A DNA stretch of 64,000 nucleotides from Thiobaca trueperi (GTDB lineage Bacteria; Pseudomonadota; Gammaproteobacteria; Chromatiales; Chromatiaceae): contig NZ_SMAO01000004.1 of NCBI RefSeq assembly GCF_004342175.1, positions 62,001 to 126,000 on the forward strand. Reading direction: 5' to 3'. The first letter of the stretch is position 1, and the number at the start of each line of letters is the position of its first letter. Shown here in pieces: positions 23,929-33,750 of the stretch. Under the pieces are notes generated by a model, which saw nothing but the letters and a program-made list of their open reading frames with translations, made no database searches and was not told where the DNA came from. Both the position numbers and the translations under genes were made by a program.

Positions 23929-25608
23929 ATGGCGTCACTCACCGAGGCGTTGTCAACCGCCGCGCAGACCTTCACCGAGATGCCGGTCGGCAAACAGGTC
24001 GCGCTGTTGGGGATGATTGCGGGCGGTCTGGTGGTGACGGCCGCCATCCTCTATTGGGCGCTGCGCCCCACTTATGCCCCGCTCTTCGCCCAGATCGATC
24101 CTGCCGAGGCGTCTGAGGTCATGCAGTCGCTGAACCAGATGGGTGTGCCTTACAAGGTTGACAGCCAGTCGGGACAGATCCAGATCCCCCAGCAGAAGAT
24201 CGCCGAGACCCGCCTGCTGCTCGCCGGCCAGGGATTCCCGAAAGAAACCGATATCGGCTTTGAATTGTTGCAGCAGGACGCCGGCTTCGGCGCCAGCCGG
24301 CTGATCGAGGGTGCCCGTTACCAGCGTGCGCTCGAAGGCGAGCTGGGACGCTCCGTCGCCTCGCTCAAGCCGGTGGAACAGGCGCGGGTGCATATTGCCC
24401 AGCCCGAGCGATCCGTTTTCGTGCGCGAGCGCACTCCGCCGACTGCTTCAGTCGTGGTGCAATTGCGCGGCAATGAGACCTTGACCGATGCCCAGGTTGG
24501 GGCCATCGTGCATTTGATCTCATCGAGCGTGCCCCAACTGACACCAGAGCGGGTGACGGTGGTGGATCAGACCGGGCGTCTGCTGACGAACGACGACGAA
24601 GACAAGAAGAAGATGAATCTCTCGCTCGACCACCTCGATTATACGAATCGGGTCGAGAGCGGCTTTGTGGAGCGTGTGCAGTCGCTGCTGACGCCCATTG
24701 TCGGGCGCAACCGGGTACGGGTGCAGGTTGCGGCGGAACTGGATTTCTCGCGCGTCGAGCGGACCCAGGAGACCTTCGATCCGGATCGCACGGCGGTGCG
24801 CTCCGAGCAAAGCAACGAAGAGGAAAAGGTCGGCAACGATCCGGCGATTGGCGGCATTCCGGGCGCCCTGACCAATCAGCCGCCACAGGGCGGCGCGGTC
24901 GGTCAACCGGCGGCCAATGCCGCTGGCGCGCCGCCGACGCCAAGCAGCCGCAGCCAGCAGACGACACGCAATTACGAAGTCGATCGGACCATTTCGCATA
25001 TTCAGGAAACGCCGGGTGGGATTCGTCGTCTGTCCACGGCGGTCGTGGTCGATTATCAGGATCAGACGAATGAGGCGGGCGAGGTCGTGCGGGTTCCGCG
25101 TTCGGAGGCCGATCTGGACAATCTCCGTGCGCTGGTGCGTGAGGCGGTCGGTTTCAGCGAAAAACGCGGCGATTCGCTGAACCTGAGTTCAGCCAGCTTT
25201 GTGCCGGACACGCTCGACGAAACGGCCGGCCCCATCTGGGAGCAAAGCTGGTTCCTGGATCTGGTCAAGGTCGTTGGCGGACTGTTACTTGCGCTGATCG
25301 TGCTGCTGGCGGTGGTCAAACCGGCCCTGCGGCAGCTCCTGCCTAAGCCTCCAGAGCCGGAACCGGTGGCGGCGCTGGAAGGGGAGGGCAACGAAACCCT
25401 GGCGCTCACCGATGGACTGGAAGGCGAAGAGGGCGACGAGGAGCAGCTGGCTTTGAGCCAGGAAGGTACTGCGATGGCTTCGTTGACCGGACCCAATGTG
25501 CCTGATCAGCGACAAATCAATCTTGAGACCATTCGCGAAATGATCAAAGAGGATCCCAAGCGGGTGGTTCAGGTCATGAAGACATGGTTGACCGAAGATG
25601 GCAGTTGA
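23929..25608 (+). CDS. fliF: Flagellar MS-ring protein FliF
   Basis: 559 residues. Inner-membrane ring protein on which the flagellum is built. Membrane helix 1 about 22-44; ring-building motifs YAPLFAQIDPAEASEVMQSLNQMGVPYKV, GARYQRALEGELGRSV and VRVQVAAELDFSRVERTQETFDPD; a periplasmic low-complexity loop; membrane helix 2 about 443-465. The cytoplasmic tail ends in the FliG-binding segment DQRQINLETIREMIKEDPKRVVQVMKTWL. Its stop overlaps the start of a second partial FliF gene. Confidence 0.96.
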   Translation: MASLTEALSTAAQTFTEMPVGKQVALLGMIAGGLVVTAAILYWALRPTYAPLFAQIDPAEASEVMQSLNQMGVPYKVDSQSGQIQIPQQKIAETRLLLAGQGFPKETDIGFELLQQDAGFGASRLIEGARYQRALEGELGRSVASLKPVEQARVHIAQPERSVFVRERTPPTASVVVQLRGNETLTDAQVGAIVHLISSSVPQLTPERVTVVDQTGRLLTNDDEDKKKMNLSLDHLDYTNRVESGFVERVQSLLTPIVGRNRVRVQVAAELDFSRVERTQETFDPDRTAVRSEQSNEEEKVGNDPAIGGIPGALTNQPPQGGAVGQPAANAAGAPPTPSSRSQQTTRNYEVDRTISHIQETPGGIRRLSTAVVVDYQDQTNEAGEVVRVPRSEADLDNLRALVREAVGFSEKRGDSLNLSSASFVPDTLDETAGPIWEQSWFLDLVKVVGGLLLALIVLLAVVKPALRQLLPKPPEPEPVAALEGEGNETLALTDGLEGEEGDEEQLALSQEGTAMASLTGPNVPDQRQINLETIREMIKEDPKRVVQVMKTWLTEDGS

Positions 25609-26110
25609 TCCAAACGGGCTTCTGAATTTGGTCAAGCTCGTCGGTGGCTTGTTATTCGCTCTGACCGTCTTGTTGGGAGTGGTCAAGCCGACCTTGCAGC
25701 AGTTATTGCTCGCGCTCCCGGAAGCGACTCGCAATCCCAAGTCAAAGCGAGATGAGCCGGCTGTTTCGGGAGACGAAACACTGTTGCTGGCAGACAGCCC
25801 ACCACAGATTGAGCGAGAAGAGGAGAGGGAGGAGACGGCAGAAACGGCAGAGACGGCAGATCGCGAGTCTGCGCAGCATGCGAAAAGCACGGAAGAGGCG
25901 CCAGCGCCCGGTGTGGAGGACGTGCGGAATGCAGAGGGTACGGCGACACGATCCTTAAATCGGGAGGAATCCGCCGTCACCGCAGCGAAGGCAGCCAAGT
26001 TATCTGATCAGCGGCAGTTGAATCTGGAGCGGGTCCGTGATGTCTTGCAAAAGGATCCTAAGCGAACGGTGCAAGTCATGAAAATATGGTTGACTGAAGA
26101 TGGCAACTGA
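25598..26110 (+). CDS. Free-standing FliF C-terminal paralogue (membrane helix plus FliG-binding tail)
   Basis: 170 residues. Residues 1-6 (MAVDPN) resemble the FliG start (MATDPT). Residues 9-34 (NLVKLVGGLLFALTVLLGVVKPTLQQLL) match FliF membrane helix 2. A long acidic, Glu/Ala-rich linker follows. The end (DQRQLNLERVRDVLQKDPKRTVQVMKIWLTEDGN) matches the FliF FliG-binding tail. It overlaps fliF at its start and fliG at its end, both with the same base context around GATGGCA, so it arose by tandem duplication of the fliF 3' end and fliG start. The linker has diverged while both functional ends are kept, suggesting selection. Role unknown; perhaps an extra FliG anchor or competitor. Confidence 0.88.
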   Translation: MAVDPNGLLNLVKLVGGLLFALTVLLGVVKPTLQQLLLALPEATRNPKSKRDEPAVSGDETLLLADSPPQIEREEEREETAETAETADRESAQHAKSTEEAPAPGVEDVRNAEGTATRSLNREESAVTAAKAAKLSDQRQLNLERVRDVLQKDPKRTVQVMKIWLTEDGN

Positions 26111-27110
26111 TCCAACCAATCGACCGGGTGCCGAGCGTGCGGCGATTTTTATGATGTCTCTTGGCGAGGAATCGGCAGCAGCAATCCTCCGGCACATGGG
26201 GCCCAAGGAGGTACAGAAGATCGGCACGGCGATGGCGACCTTGGAGCGTGTTACGCGTGGCGAGATCGATCAAGTGCTGGAGGAATTCCTGCATTTGGTC
26301 GAGGATCAGACCTCGCTCGGCATTGGCGCCGACGATTATGTCCGCAGCGTGCTGCGTTCGGCATTGGGCGACGACAAGGCGGAGGGTCTGATTGACCGCA
26401 TCCTGCTGGGACGCAACTCGAAAGGTCTGGAGGCGCTCAAATGGCTCGATCCGCGTGCGATTGCTGAGATGATCCGCAATGAGCATCCGCAGATCGTTGC
26501 CATCGTGCTGTCCCATCTGGATCCCGATCAGTCGGCTGAAACGCTCTCATATCTTCCTGATCGGATGCAGTCCGATCTCATCCTGCGCATCGCCACACTC
26601 GACGGCGTGCAACCGGCGGCCCTGCAGGAACTCGACGAGATTCTGGAGCGCCAGCTTTCCGGCAAGAGCACCGCCAAGTCGTCCATGATCGGCGGCGTCA
26701 AGACGGCGGCCAATATCCTCAATTTCATGGATTCGTCCAAGGAATCAGTGGTGATGGAAAGCGTCCAGCAGGTGGATGAAGACCTGGCGACACGGATTCA
26801 GGAATTGATGTTCGTCTTCGCCAGTCTGGTCGATGTCGATGATCGCGGGATCCAGACCCTGCTGCGCGAGGTTTCGACCGAGTCGCTGATCCTGGCGCTC
26901 AAGGGTGCCGAAGAAGCGCTCCGCGACAAGATCTTTCGCAACATGTCCAAACGGGCCGCCGAGATGCTGCGCGACGATCTGGAAAGCAAGGGTCCGGTGC
27001 GTATCAGTGATGTCGAAGCGGCGCAGAAGGAGATCCTGGCGGTGGCCCGCCGTCTGTCCGAAAGCGGCGAGATCGTCCTGGGTGGCAAAGGCGGGGAGAC
27101 CTTGATGTGA
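26100..27110 (+). CDS. fliG: Flagellar motor switch protein FliG
   Basis: 336 residues. Rotor protein that binds FliF (N-terminal domain), FliM (EHPQ motif, NEHPQIVAIVLSHLDPDQSAETL near 124) and contacts the stator through charged C-terminal residues (EEALRDKIFRNMSKRAAEMLRDDLESKGPVRISDVE). Its start overlaps the end of the FliF C-terminal paralogue, and its stop overlaps the GTG of fliH by four bases. Confidence 0.96.
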   Translation: MATDPTNRPGAERAAIFMMSLGEESAAAILRHMGPKEVQKIGTAMATLERVTRGEIDQVLEEFLHLVEDQTSLGIGADDYVRSVLRSALGDDKAEGLIDRILLGRNSKGLEALKWLDPRAIAEMIRNEHPQIVAIVLSHLDPDQSAETLSYLPDRMQSDLILRIATLDGVQPAALQELDEILERQLSGKSTAKSSMIGGVKTAANILNFMDSSKESVVMESVQQVDEDLATRIQELMFVFASLVDVDDRGIQTLLREVSTESLILALKGAEEALRDKIFRNMSKRAAEMLRDDLESKGPVRISDVEAAQKEILAVARRLSESGEIVLGGKGGETLM

Positions 27111-28075
27111 GCCGTTTTCAATCCATGCTGTCTGAGCAGGCCGGCCATGAGGCACAGCGCTGGATGCCGCCAGATGTCGGGATGCCGCCGCCACCACCTC
27201 AGAATGAACCCGAGCCCGTGCCTGTGGTGCCGCAGCCGACGGTGGAGGAGGTTGAGGCCATCAAGGAAGCCGCGCGGACGATCGGGGCTGAGACAGGTTA
27301 TCAGGCTGGCTATGAGGCTGGCTATGAAACCGGGCAGCGGGAGGCGCGCGAGCAGGTTGCACAGGAGGCCGAAGCCGAACGGCAGGTGCGCGAAGAGCGC
27401 GAGGCGAGCTGGCGGACGGCTCAGGAGGTGACCTTGCGCGAGACCGTCGCGGCGCTCGAAGGGATTGCCCAGGCGCTGGCCGATCCGCTGGCCGCCACGG
27501 TCGATGCCCTGGAACCCGAATTGCTGTCGCTGACGGCAACCCTGGCCCGGCGCGTCATCATGGAAGAATTGAACCTCCGTCCAGAGTTGATTCAGGGGGT
27601 GTTGCGGCAGGCGCTGGCCCAGTTGCCATCCCGTCATCATCCGGTGCGGGTGCATGTGCATCCCGACGAGCAGGCGACGCTCGCCGCCTATGCCGAGGCC
27701 AGCGGCGAGAACCTGACCTGGGTAGCGGATCCAGCCATCGAGCGCGGCGGCTGTCTCATCGACAGCGGTCCGAGCCGGATTGACGCCAGCCTGGATACCC
27801 GGCTGCGCCAGTCCATTGACGCCATCTGGGGCGAACTGGCGCAGCCTGCCGAACCCGTTCCGGCGGCGCGTCAGGAGACGACTCCAGACGAGATTTTAGC
27901 GGACGATGTGTCTGCCACGACGACAGAGGCGACGTCGGAAACCGTGCTGGACGCCCTGACTGACGTGATGCCGGAGATTCTGCAAGCGGATCCGCTGGAT
28001 ACTGTGTCAGAAGCGGATGAACCGCTGCCGGATGAACTGGAATCTGCACCGGAGCCGGATCAGGCCGCTGCCTAG
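27107..28075 (+). CDS. fliH: Flagellar assembly protein FliH
   Basis: 322 residues from GTG 27107, overlapping the fliG stop. FliH regulates the export ATPase FliI. The N-terminal half contains GxxxG-type repeats (AGYEAGYETGQREAREQ, about 62-85), typical of FliH. The conserved C-terminal domain has LSLTATLARRVIMEEL, VRVHVHPDEQATL and WVADPAIERGGCLIDSGPSRIDASLDTRLRQSI. After that an acidic, Thr/Glu-rich tail of about 75 residues is longer than in most FliH proteins. Palindromic repeats follow before fliI. Confidence 0.92.
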   Translation: MSRFQSMLSEQAGHEAQRWMPPDVGMPPPPPQNEPEPVPVVPQPTVEEVEAIKEAARTIGAETGYQAGYEAGYETGQREAREQVAQEAEAERQVREEREASWRTAQEVTLRETVAALEGIAQALADPLAATVDALEPELLSLTATLARRVIMEELNLRPELIQGVLRQALAQLPSRHHPVRVHVHPDEQATLAAYAEASGENLTWVADPAIERGGCLIDSGPSRIDASLDTRLRQSIDAIWGELAQPAEPVPAARQETTPDEILADDVSATTTEATSETVLDALTDVMPEILQADPLDTVSEADEPLPDELESAPEPDQAAA

Positions 28076-28220
<145 letters not shown>

Positions 28221-28224
28221 TTTT

Positions 28225-28296
28225 TAACAGGATTAACAGGGCTCTTTAATCGATTATTTTTAATCCTGTTAATCCTGTTAATCCTGTCTGATTAAA
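28225..28296 (+). repeat. Palindromic repeat of the ACAGGATTAACAGG type
   Basis: Left arm AACAGGATTAACAGG and right arm CCTGTTAATCCTGTTAATCCTGT flank an AT-rich centre. The same family occurs at 55592. It lies just before fliI and immediately after another hairpin repeat. Confidence 0.8.
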
Positions 28297-28311
28297 CATT
28301 GGAATGGGTAT

Positions 28312-29706
28312 ATGACCGATGTCATCCGCGATTTGCAGGAGCAGGGTTCCCGGCAACTGGTCACGGGGCTGCGCGAGCGTCTGGCCCAATCACGCCAGCG
28401 GCTGGAGAAGACCCCGGATCCGCAGCCGGAAGGTCGGCTGTCGCGCATGGTCGGCATGACCCTGGAGGCCGAGGGCATCCGTCTGCCGGTGGGTGGACGC
28501 GCCGCCATCCATACCGCCACTGGCCGCCGGCTCGGCGCCGAGGTGGTGGGCTTTCAGGGCGAACGGACCTTTCTGATGCCCGAAGGCAAGCTGGAAGGTC
28601 TGATTCCCGGCGCACGGATCGAGCCGCTGGAGCAGAGCCGCCGCATTCCGGTCGGGCCTGAGCTGCTGGGGCGCGTCATCGATGCGCTCGGCAAGCCGCT
28701 GGACGGCGGCGGGCCGCTCCGCACCCAGGAGATGGTTCCGCTCGAAGGCCGCCCCATCAATCCCCTGACACGGGCGCCGGTCAGACAGCCGCTGGATGTG
28801 GGGATCCGTGCGCTCAACGGTCTGCTGTCGGTCGGGCGCGGTCAGCGTATCGGGCTCTTTGCCGGCAGCGGCGTCGGCAAGAGCGTGCTGTTGGGCATGA
28901 TGACCAAACATACCGAAGCGGACGTGATCGTCGTGGGTCTGATCGGCGAACGCGGGCGCGAGGTCAACGAATTCATTCAGGATATTCTCGACGACGAATC
29001 GCGTCGGCGCACCGTGGTGGTGGCGGTGCCGGCCGATCAGTCACCGCTGCTGCGTCAGCATGGCGCCTGGGTCTCAACCACGGTCGCGGAGTATTTCCGT
29101 GATCGCGGGCTCAATGTGCTGCTGCTGATGGACTCGCTGACCCGCTTCGCCCAGGGCGCGCGCGAGATCGCGATGGCCATCGGTGAGCCGCCGGCCACCA
29201 AGGGTTATTCGGCCTCGGTCTTTGCCCGTCTGCCGCAATTGGTGGAACGCGCCGGCAATGGCGATCATGGCGGTGGCTCGATTACTGCTTTCTATACCGT
29301 GCTGGCGGAGGGCGACGATCAGAATGATCCCATCGTTGATTCGGCCCGTGCCATCCTCGACGGTCATGTGGTGCTCTCGCGCGACATCGCCGAGACCGGG
29401 CGCTATCCGGCCATTGATGTCGGTGCCTCGGTGTCGCGCGTCATGAGCGCCGTGGTCACGCCTGAGCATCAAAAGGCCGCCTATCGTTTTCGGAGCCTGC
29501 TGGCGAATTATGCACGCAACCGCGATCTGATCGCGGTCGGCGCCTATCGCAAAGGGACCGATCCGCAGTTGGACGAAGCGGTCGCCATGAACCCGCGTCT
29601 GGAGGCCTATCTCGGACAGCACCGCGATGAGGGCGCCAGTTTCGAGCAATCCAGGCAGGCGCTGTTCGATCTGCTCGCCTCGGCAGGTGGCTTCGGCCAG
29701 GGTTAA
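28312..29706 (+). CDS. fliI: Flagellar export ATPase FliI
   Basis: 464 residues. F1-like hexameric ATPase of the flagellar type III export apparatus. Walker A GSGVGKS near 185-191, RGREVNEFI, Walker [18 protein letters not shown], and [20 protein letters not shown] with the catalytic region. Near-standard length. Two palindromic repeats separate it from fliH, which may reduce or uncouple expression. Confidence 0.96.
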   Translation: MTDVIRDLQEQGSRQLVTGLRERLAQSRQRLEKTPDPQPEGRLSRMVGMTLEAEGIRLPVGGRAAIHTATGRRLGAEVVGFQGERTFLMPEGKLEGLIPGARIEPLEQSRRIPVGPELLGRVIDALGKPLDGGGPLRTQEMVPLEGRPINPLTRAPVRQPLDVGIRALNGLLSVGRGQRIGLFAGSGVGKSVLLGMMTKHTEADVIVVGLIGERGREVNEFIQDILDDESRRRTVVVAVPADQSPLLRQHGAWVSTTVAEYFRDRGLNVLLLMDSLTRFAQGAREIAMAIGEPPATKGYSASVFARLPQLVERAGNGDHGGGSITAFYTVLAEGDDQNDPIVDSARAILDGHVVLSRDIAETGRYPAIDVGASVSRVMSAVVTPEHQKAAYRFRSLLANYARNRDLIAVGAYRKGTDPQLDEAVAMNPRLEAYLGQHRDEGASFEQSRQALFDLLASAGGFGQG

Positions 29707-29711
29707 ACCGC

Positions 29712-30152
29712 ATGAGCGTGAAGCGTTTCCAGCGTCTGCTCAAGATTCGCGAGGCACAGGAAAACGAGGTCGCCGTGGTGCTGGCGGATCGTCTGGCCGA
29801 CTTGAGCCGGGCCGAACAGCAGCGCGATCAGTTGACTGACTATCAGGCGCTCTACTTCCAGGCGCTGATGCCGAACGATGCGCAGATGCTCAAACAGATC
29901 GCCTTCATGCGCCAGCAGTTGCGTGAGGCGATTGAGCAGCAGGAGTTGCGGGTTGCCGCCGCACAGGCGCAGGTTGAACGGGCCAGAGATGTGTGGATGG
30001 AACGGCATCAGGCCAGCCTGTCGCTGGAAAAACTGATCGAGCGACGGCGTCGGGCCGAAAATATTCTGGACGGACGCAAACAGCAGCGGGAACTGGACAT
30101 GTGGGCGACACGCAAGGCGTTCGACCGGGATCGCAGCGATGAATCGTCATAA
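29712..30152 (+). CDS. fliJ: Flagellar export protein FliJ
   Basis: 146 residues, almost wholly alpha-helical coiled coil rich in Glu, Gln and Arg, the usual look of FliJ, the central-stalk-like escort of the FliI ring. KRFQRLLKIREAQENEVAVVLADRL is the typical start. Five bases after fliI. Confidence 0.9.
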   Translation: MSVKRFQRLLKIREAQENEVAVVLADRLADLSRAEQQRDQLTDYQALYFQALMPNDAQMLKQIAFMRQQLREAIEQQELRVAAAQAQVERARDVWMERHQASLSLEKLIERRRRAENILDGRKQQRELDMWATRKAFDRDRSDESS

Positions 30153-30172
30153 TCTGATCGGTGAGGTCTGAG

Positions 30173-32077
30173 ATGATGCAATCAGGCGGCGTGCAAATCA
30201 ACGGTGCCGGCTTGCTGTCGGCATTGCTCGGCGGCATCGGCGAGACCGGTGTCAGCGATCCGGCGGCGGGGCAGGGATTCCTTGACACCTTGCAGACACA
30301 GATCAGGTCGCTCCTGGTCGATGCTGGCGAAGATCCTGACGAGATCGCGGCGCTCGATGCAGAGGCGCTGATGGCCCAGTTCATGGCGCTCATGCAGCCA
30401 CCGGCGTCGCCAACTGCCGCGCCAAAACTGGCGGTTGGGGAGGCCCTGTTGTCGATCACCCCGACCTCGACCCAGGCGGCCGCAACACCCTCCGATTTAT
30501 TGCAGAAACTCTTGCAGTCCGCGCCGCCGGATGGATCGGAGGGCGTCTGGCGTCCAACTGCCTCGACGGCGTCGGATGAGACGGGGCAGACATCGCCTCT
30601 GTTGCCTGAGAGCGATCTGGCATCGCTCAAGGCATTGCCAGCGGACGTCGTGCGTCAGTTGCTGCAATCGCTCCCGGCGACGGGGACAGCCGTCACCCCG
30701 GCTGCCAGCGCCTCAGCAGAGGATGCCGCGCAGGAGTTGAGCGCGCGGCTGCAATCACTGCCAGCGGATGCCCTGCGTCAGTTGCTGCAATCGCTCCCGG
30801 CGACAGGGGCTGACGTTGCTCCGGCTGCCAGCGCCTCAGCAGAGGATGCCGCACAGGAGTTGAGCGCGCGGCTGCAATCACTGCCAGCGGATGCCCTGCG
30901 CCAGTTGCTGCAATCGCTCCCGGCGACAGGGACGGCTGTCACCCCGACTGCCAGCGCCTCAGCAGGGGATGCCGCGCAGGAGTTGAGCGCACGGCTGCAA
31001 TCGCTGCCAGCGGATACCCTGCGTCAGTTGCTGCAATCGCTCCCGGCGACAGGGGCGGCCGTCACCCCGACTGCCAGCGCCTCAGCAGAGGATGCCGTGC
31101 AGGAGTTGAGCGCACGGCTGCAATCGCTGCCAGCGGATGCCCTGCGTCAGTTGCTGCAATCGCTCCCGGCGACGGGGACAGCCGTCACCCCGGTAGCGGA
31201 TGATGTTGTTCAGGAGCTGAGTGAACGGCTGCAATCGTTGCCAGCGGACACTTTGCGCCGATTGCTGCAATCGCTCCCGGTGGAAGGTGCGACCATGACG
31301 CCCGGTGCGGCGGCGGGCGATGGTGATACCGAGCAGACCGCGATCCTGAAAGCGGTCTCTTTGGATCTGTTACACCAAATCAGTCAGGAACAGTCCCGGA
31401 CTGGTGACGATGACAGGCAATCCGCCGCCGATCTGGCAATCAAGGCGCGGGCAGGGCAGCCTCTGCCACTGCTGCGTGAATCCTTGCCCGGCTTGATGGC
31501 CGATGGCCTGGCGCAACTGGCCGGGCGTGAGAGTCCGGATTTGCCTGCCTCGCCAACCGGTCTGTCGCTGGCAGGACTCTCGACGGCTGGCGCGACCTCA
31601 GCCGACGCCCCGAGCGGCTTGCAGCGCGCCTCGGTTCTGGATCTGTCCAAATTGCTTCAGCCCGGTGGCGACGCGCGTCTGGCGGAACAGGTGAAATGGT
31701 TCGTACAGGCCGGTCTCGGAACCGCCGAAATGAAGTTGCATCCGGCCAATCTCGGGACGCTGGACGTGCGCGTGACCATGGAGGCCGACAAGGCGCATGT
31801 GCAGTTCCTGTCGCCTCATCCGGTCGTGCGCGAAGTGATCGAGGCGGCTTTGCCGCGCTTGCGTGAAACGCTGGCGCAGGACGGTTTGTCGCTGGGTAAT
31901 GTTTCGGTCTCCGATCAGGCTCCCAGGCGCGGCGAACCCGATCAGGGCCAGGGTCGGGCTGGATCAGGGCATGAGCGTCAGAATTTTGACGATTTTGGCG
32001 CAGATGTGAGCGAAGCGCCTGAGTTCAACGATAGCACCCTGAGCGTTCTGGCGAGACGACTCGATTACTTTGTTTGA
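30173..32077 (+). CDS. fliK: Flagellar hook-length control protein FliK with internal repeats
   Basis: 634 residues from ATG 30173 (GAGGT ribosome site six bases upstream); a GTG at 30161 is the alternative. FliK measures hook length and switches export specificity. The C-terminal domain (~500-590) is conserved: LAEQVKWFVQAGLGTAEMKLHPANLGTLDVRV, HVQFLSPHPVVREVIEAALPRLRETL. Residues about 153-375 are tandem 41-residue repeats, each around LPADALRQLLQSLPATG. As the N-terminal part acts as ruler, repeat number could alter hook length. Confidence 0.93.
   Translation: MMQSGGVQINGAGLLSALLGGIGETGVSDPAAGQGFLDTLQTQIRSLLVDAGEDPDEIAALDAEALMAQFMALMQPPASPTAAPKLAVGEALLSITPTSTQAAATPSDLLQKLLQSAPPDGSEGVWRPTASTASDETGQTSPLLPESDLASLKALPADVVRQLLQSLPATGTAVTPAASASAEDAAQELSARLQSLPADALRQLLQSLPATGADVAPAASASAEDAAQELSARLQSLPADALRQLLQSLPATGTAVTPTASASAGDAAQELSARLQSLPADTLRQLLQSLPATGAAVTPTASASAEDAVQELSARLQSLPADALRQLLQSLPATGTAVTPVADDVVQELSERLQSLPADTLRRLLQSLPVEGATMTPGAAAGDGDTEQTAILKAVSLDLLHQISQEQSRTGDDDRQSAADLAIKARAGQPLPLLRESLPGLMADGLAQLAGRESPDLPASPTGLSLAGLSTAGATSADAPSGLQRASVLDLSKLLQPGGDARLAEQVKWFVQAGLGTAEMKLHPANLGTLDVRVTMEADKAHVQFLSPHPVVREVIEAALPRLRETLAQDGLSLGNVSVSDQAPRRGEPDQGQGRAGSGHERQNFDDFGADVSEAPEFNDSTLSVLARRLDYFV
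30628..31290 (+). repeat. Tandem 123-base repeats inside fliK
   Basis: Nearly identical 123-base units begin at about 30628, 30751, 30874, 30997 and 31120; a shortened sixth ends near 31290. The period is confirmed by GCAATCACTGCC at 30751 and 30874. Each unit encodes 41 residues in frame. The high DNA identity suggests recent expansion or homogenisation. Confidence 0.9.
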
Positions 32078-32144
32078 AAGTTTGCCTGGACGTCATCCGG
32101 TATGATTAGGCGTCGTTTGGATATCTCTATTTTTAAGGTGACAC

Positions 32145-32720
32145 ATGGCCGAGAAAAAAGCCGACAAGCCGGAATCCCCAAAAGGCTCCGGCAGCAAATT
32201 CAAATTGATTCTGCTGATCCTGATCGCGCTGCTGGTCCTCGGCGGCGGGGGCGGAGCCGCTTATTATTTTTTCTTCTACAAAGCAGCGGATCCTGCGGAT
32301 CCTGCCGCAGAGACGACCGAGGGGCATGCCGCGACTGAGACACATCAGGAACCCGCGCCAGCACATCAGCCTGAAACAGATGCGGCGCCAGCGGCTGAGC
32401 ACACCCAAGTGATCTACCATGCCCTTGAGCCGATCACGGTCAATATTACGACCCCCGGATCGGTGCGCTTTCTGCGCATCAGTCTCACCGTTGTGACCCA
32501 GAACCCGCTGGTCATTGCGGCCATCGACAAGCATTTGCCGATGATTCGCAATGATCTGCTCGCGCAGCTTTCGGCCCTGGATGCGGCAGCCATCAACACT
32601 CCGGAAGGAAAGGCGGCATTGCGCGAGGAATTGAGAAAACTGATTGCCGGAATTCTCACGCGCGCCAGTGAACCGTCCGGGATTCAGGAGATCCTGTTCA
32701 CCGATCTGGTCATGCAGTAG
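32145..32720 (+). CDS. fliL: Flagellar basal body-associated protein FliL
   Basis: 191 residues. A lysine-rich cytoplasmic lead, one membrane helix (about 23-46, LILLILIALLVLGGGGGAAYYFFF), an acidic Ala/Pro-rich linker and the periplasmic FliL domain (TVNITTPGSVRFLRISLTVVTQNP; RNDLLAQLSALDAAAINTPEGKAALREELRKLI). FliL rings surround stators and increase torque. A weak FliA-like element (AAAGTTT near 32075, CCGGTAT near 32097) lies upstream, but confidence in it is low. Confidence 0.93.
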   Translation: MAEKKADKPESPKGSGSKFKLILLILIALLVLGGGGGAAYYFFFYKAADPADPAAETTEGHAATETHQEPAPAHQPETDAAPAAEHTQVIYHALEPITVNITTPGSVRFLRISLTVVTQNPLVIAAIDKHLPMIRNDLLAQLSALDAAAINTPEGKAALREELRKLIAGILTRASEPSGIQEILFTDLVMQ

Positions 32721-32728
32721 GTATCGGC

Positions 32729-33706
32729 ATGTCACAGCAGACCGACATTCTCAGCCAGGATGAAATCGATGCACTACTGCATGGCGTCGATAATGGCGAT
32801 GTCGATACCGATACCAATGCCTTTCCGGCGGATGGTCGGGCGCGCCCATTCGACTTTGCCACGCAGGAGCGCATCGTGCGTGGGCGCATGCCCACGCTGG
32901 ACATGATCAATGAACGGTTTGCCCGTTATCTGCGCATCCATTTGTTCAACATGCTGCGTCGTTCATCTGAAATATCGGTGATCGGCGCGCGGGTGACGAA
33001 ATTTTCGGAATATCTCCACTCGCTGTATGTGCCAACGAGTCTGAATCTGGTGCGGGTTATTCCATTGCATGGAACCGGGCTTTTCGTCTTTGATCCCAAG
33101 CTGGTGTTCAGTCTGGTCGATAATTTCTTCGGTGGCGACGGACGCTATTATTCGCGCATCGAAGGCCGCGATTTCACGCCGATGGAGCTCAAGGTTATCA
33201 AGAATCTGCTGGATGCCTCATTCGAGGATATGCAGAAGGCGTGGGAGCCGGTCATGAAACTGGAGTTCCAGTTCATTAACTCAGAAGTGAATCCGCAGTT
33301 CGCCAACATCGTGAGTCCGACCGAGATTGTGGTCATCAACGATTTTCATATTGAGCTGGATGGCGGAGGGGGCAATCTGCATGTCACCTTCCCCTATTCC
33401 ATGATCGAACCCATTCGCGAACAACTGGACACGGGGCTTCAGTCCGATCGCTCCGGGGTTGATCGACGCTGGCTGAACGCATTGCAGGACGAGATTCCGT
33501 TCGCCAAGGTGGAAATCAGTTCGACCCTGACCGAGGCCACCCTCACGGTTCAGCAACTGCTCGAAATGCGTCCGGGGGACATCATTCCGGTTAACCTGCC
33601 TGAAACAGTGATTCTTAATGTCGAGGATATTCCGATTTTTCGTGGCAAATTCGGTGTTTCCAATGGTGTCAATGCCATCAAGATCGCTGAAATCATTAAT
33701 CATTAA
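32729..33706 (+). CDS. fliM: Flagellar motor switch protein FliM
   Basis: 325 residues. The N-terminal CheY-P binding peptide (ILSQDEIDALLHGV) is intact. The middle CheC-like domain carries GTGLFVFDPKLVFSLVDNFFGGDG, and the C-terminal SpoA domain carries TVQQLLEMRPGDIIPVNLPE. Start eight bases after fliL. Part of the C-ring with FliG and FliN. Confidence 0.96.
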   Translation: MSQQTDILSQDEIDALLHGVDNGDVDTDTNAFPADGRARPFDFATQERIVRGRMPTLDMINERFARYLRIHLFNMLRRSSEISVIGARVTKFSEYLHSLYVPTSLNLVRVIPLHGTGLFVFDPKLVFSLVDNFFGGDGRYYSRIEGRDFTPMELKVIKNLLDASFEDMQKAWEPVMKLEFQFINSEVNPQFANIVSPTEIVVINDFHIELDGGGGNLHVTFPYSMIEPIREQLDTGLQSDRSGVDRRWLNALQDEIPFAKVEISSTLTEATLTVQQLLEMRPGDIIPVNLPETVILNVEDIPIFRGKFGVSNGVNAIKIAEIINH

Positions 33707-33750
33707 TCATTGAATCTCTCCAACGTCTCGAATCGAAAATGGATTGAAAC

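Noticed and set aside
30628-31290. CRISPR or satellite DNA
   Set aside because: The 123-base repeats are contiguous, in frame and encode 41-residue units of FliK.
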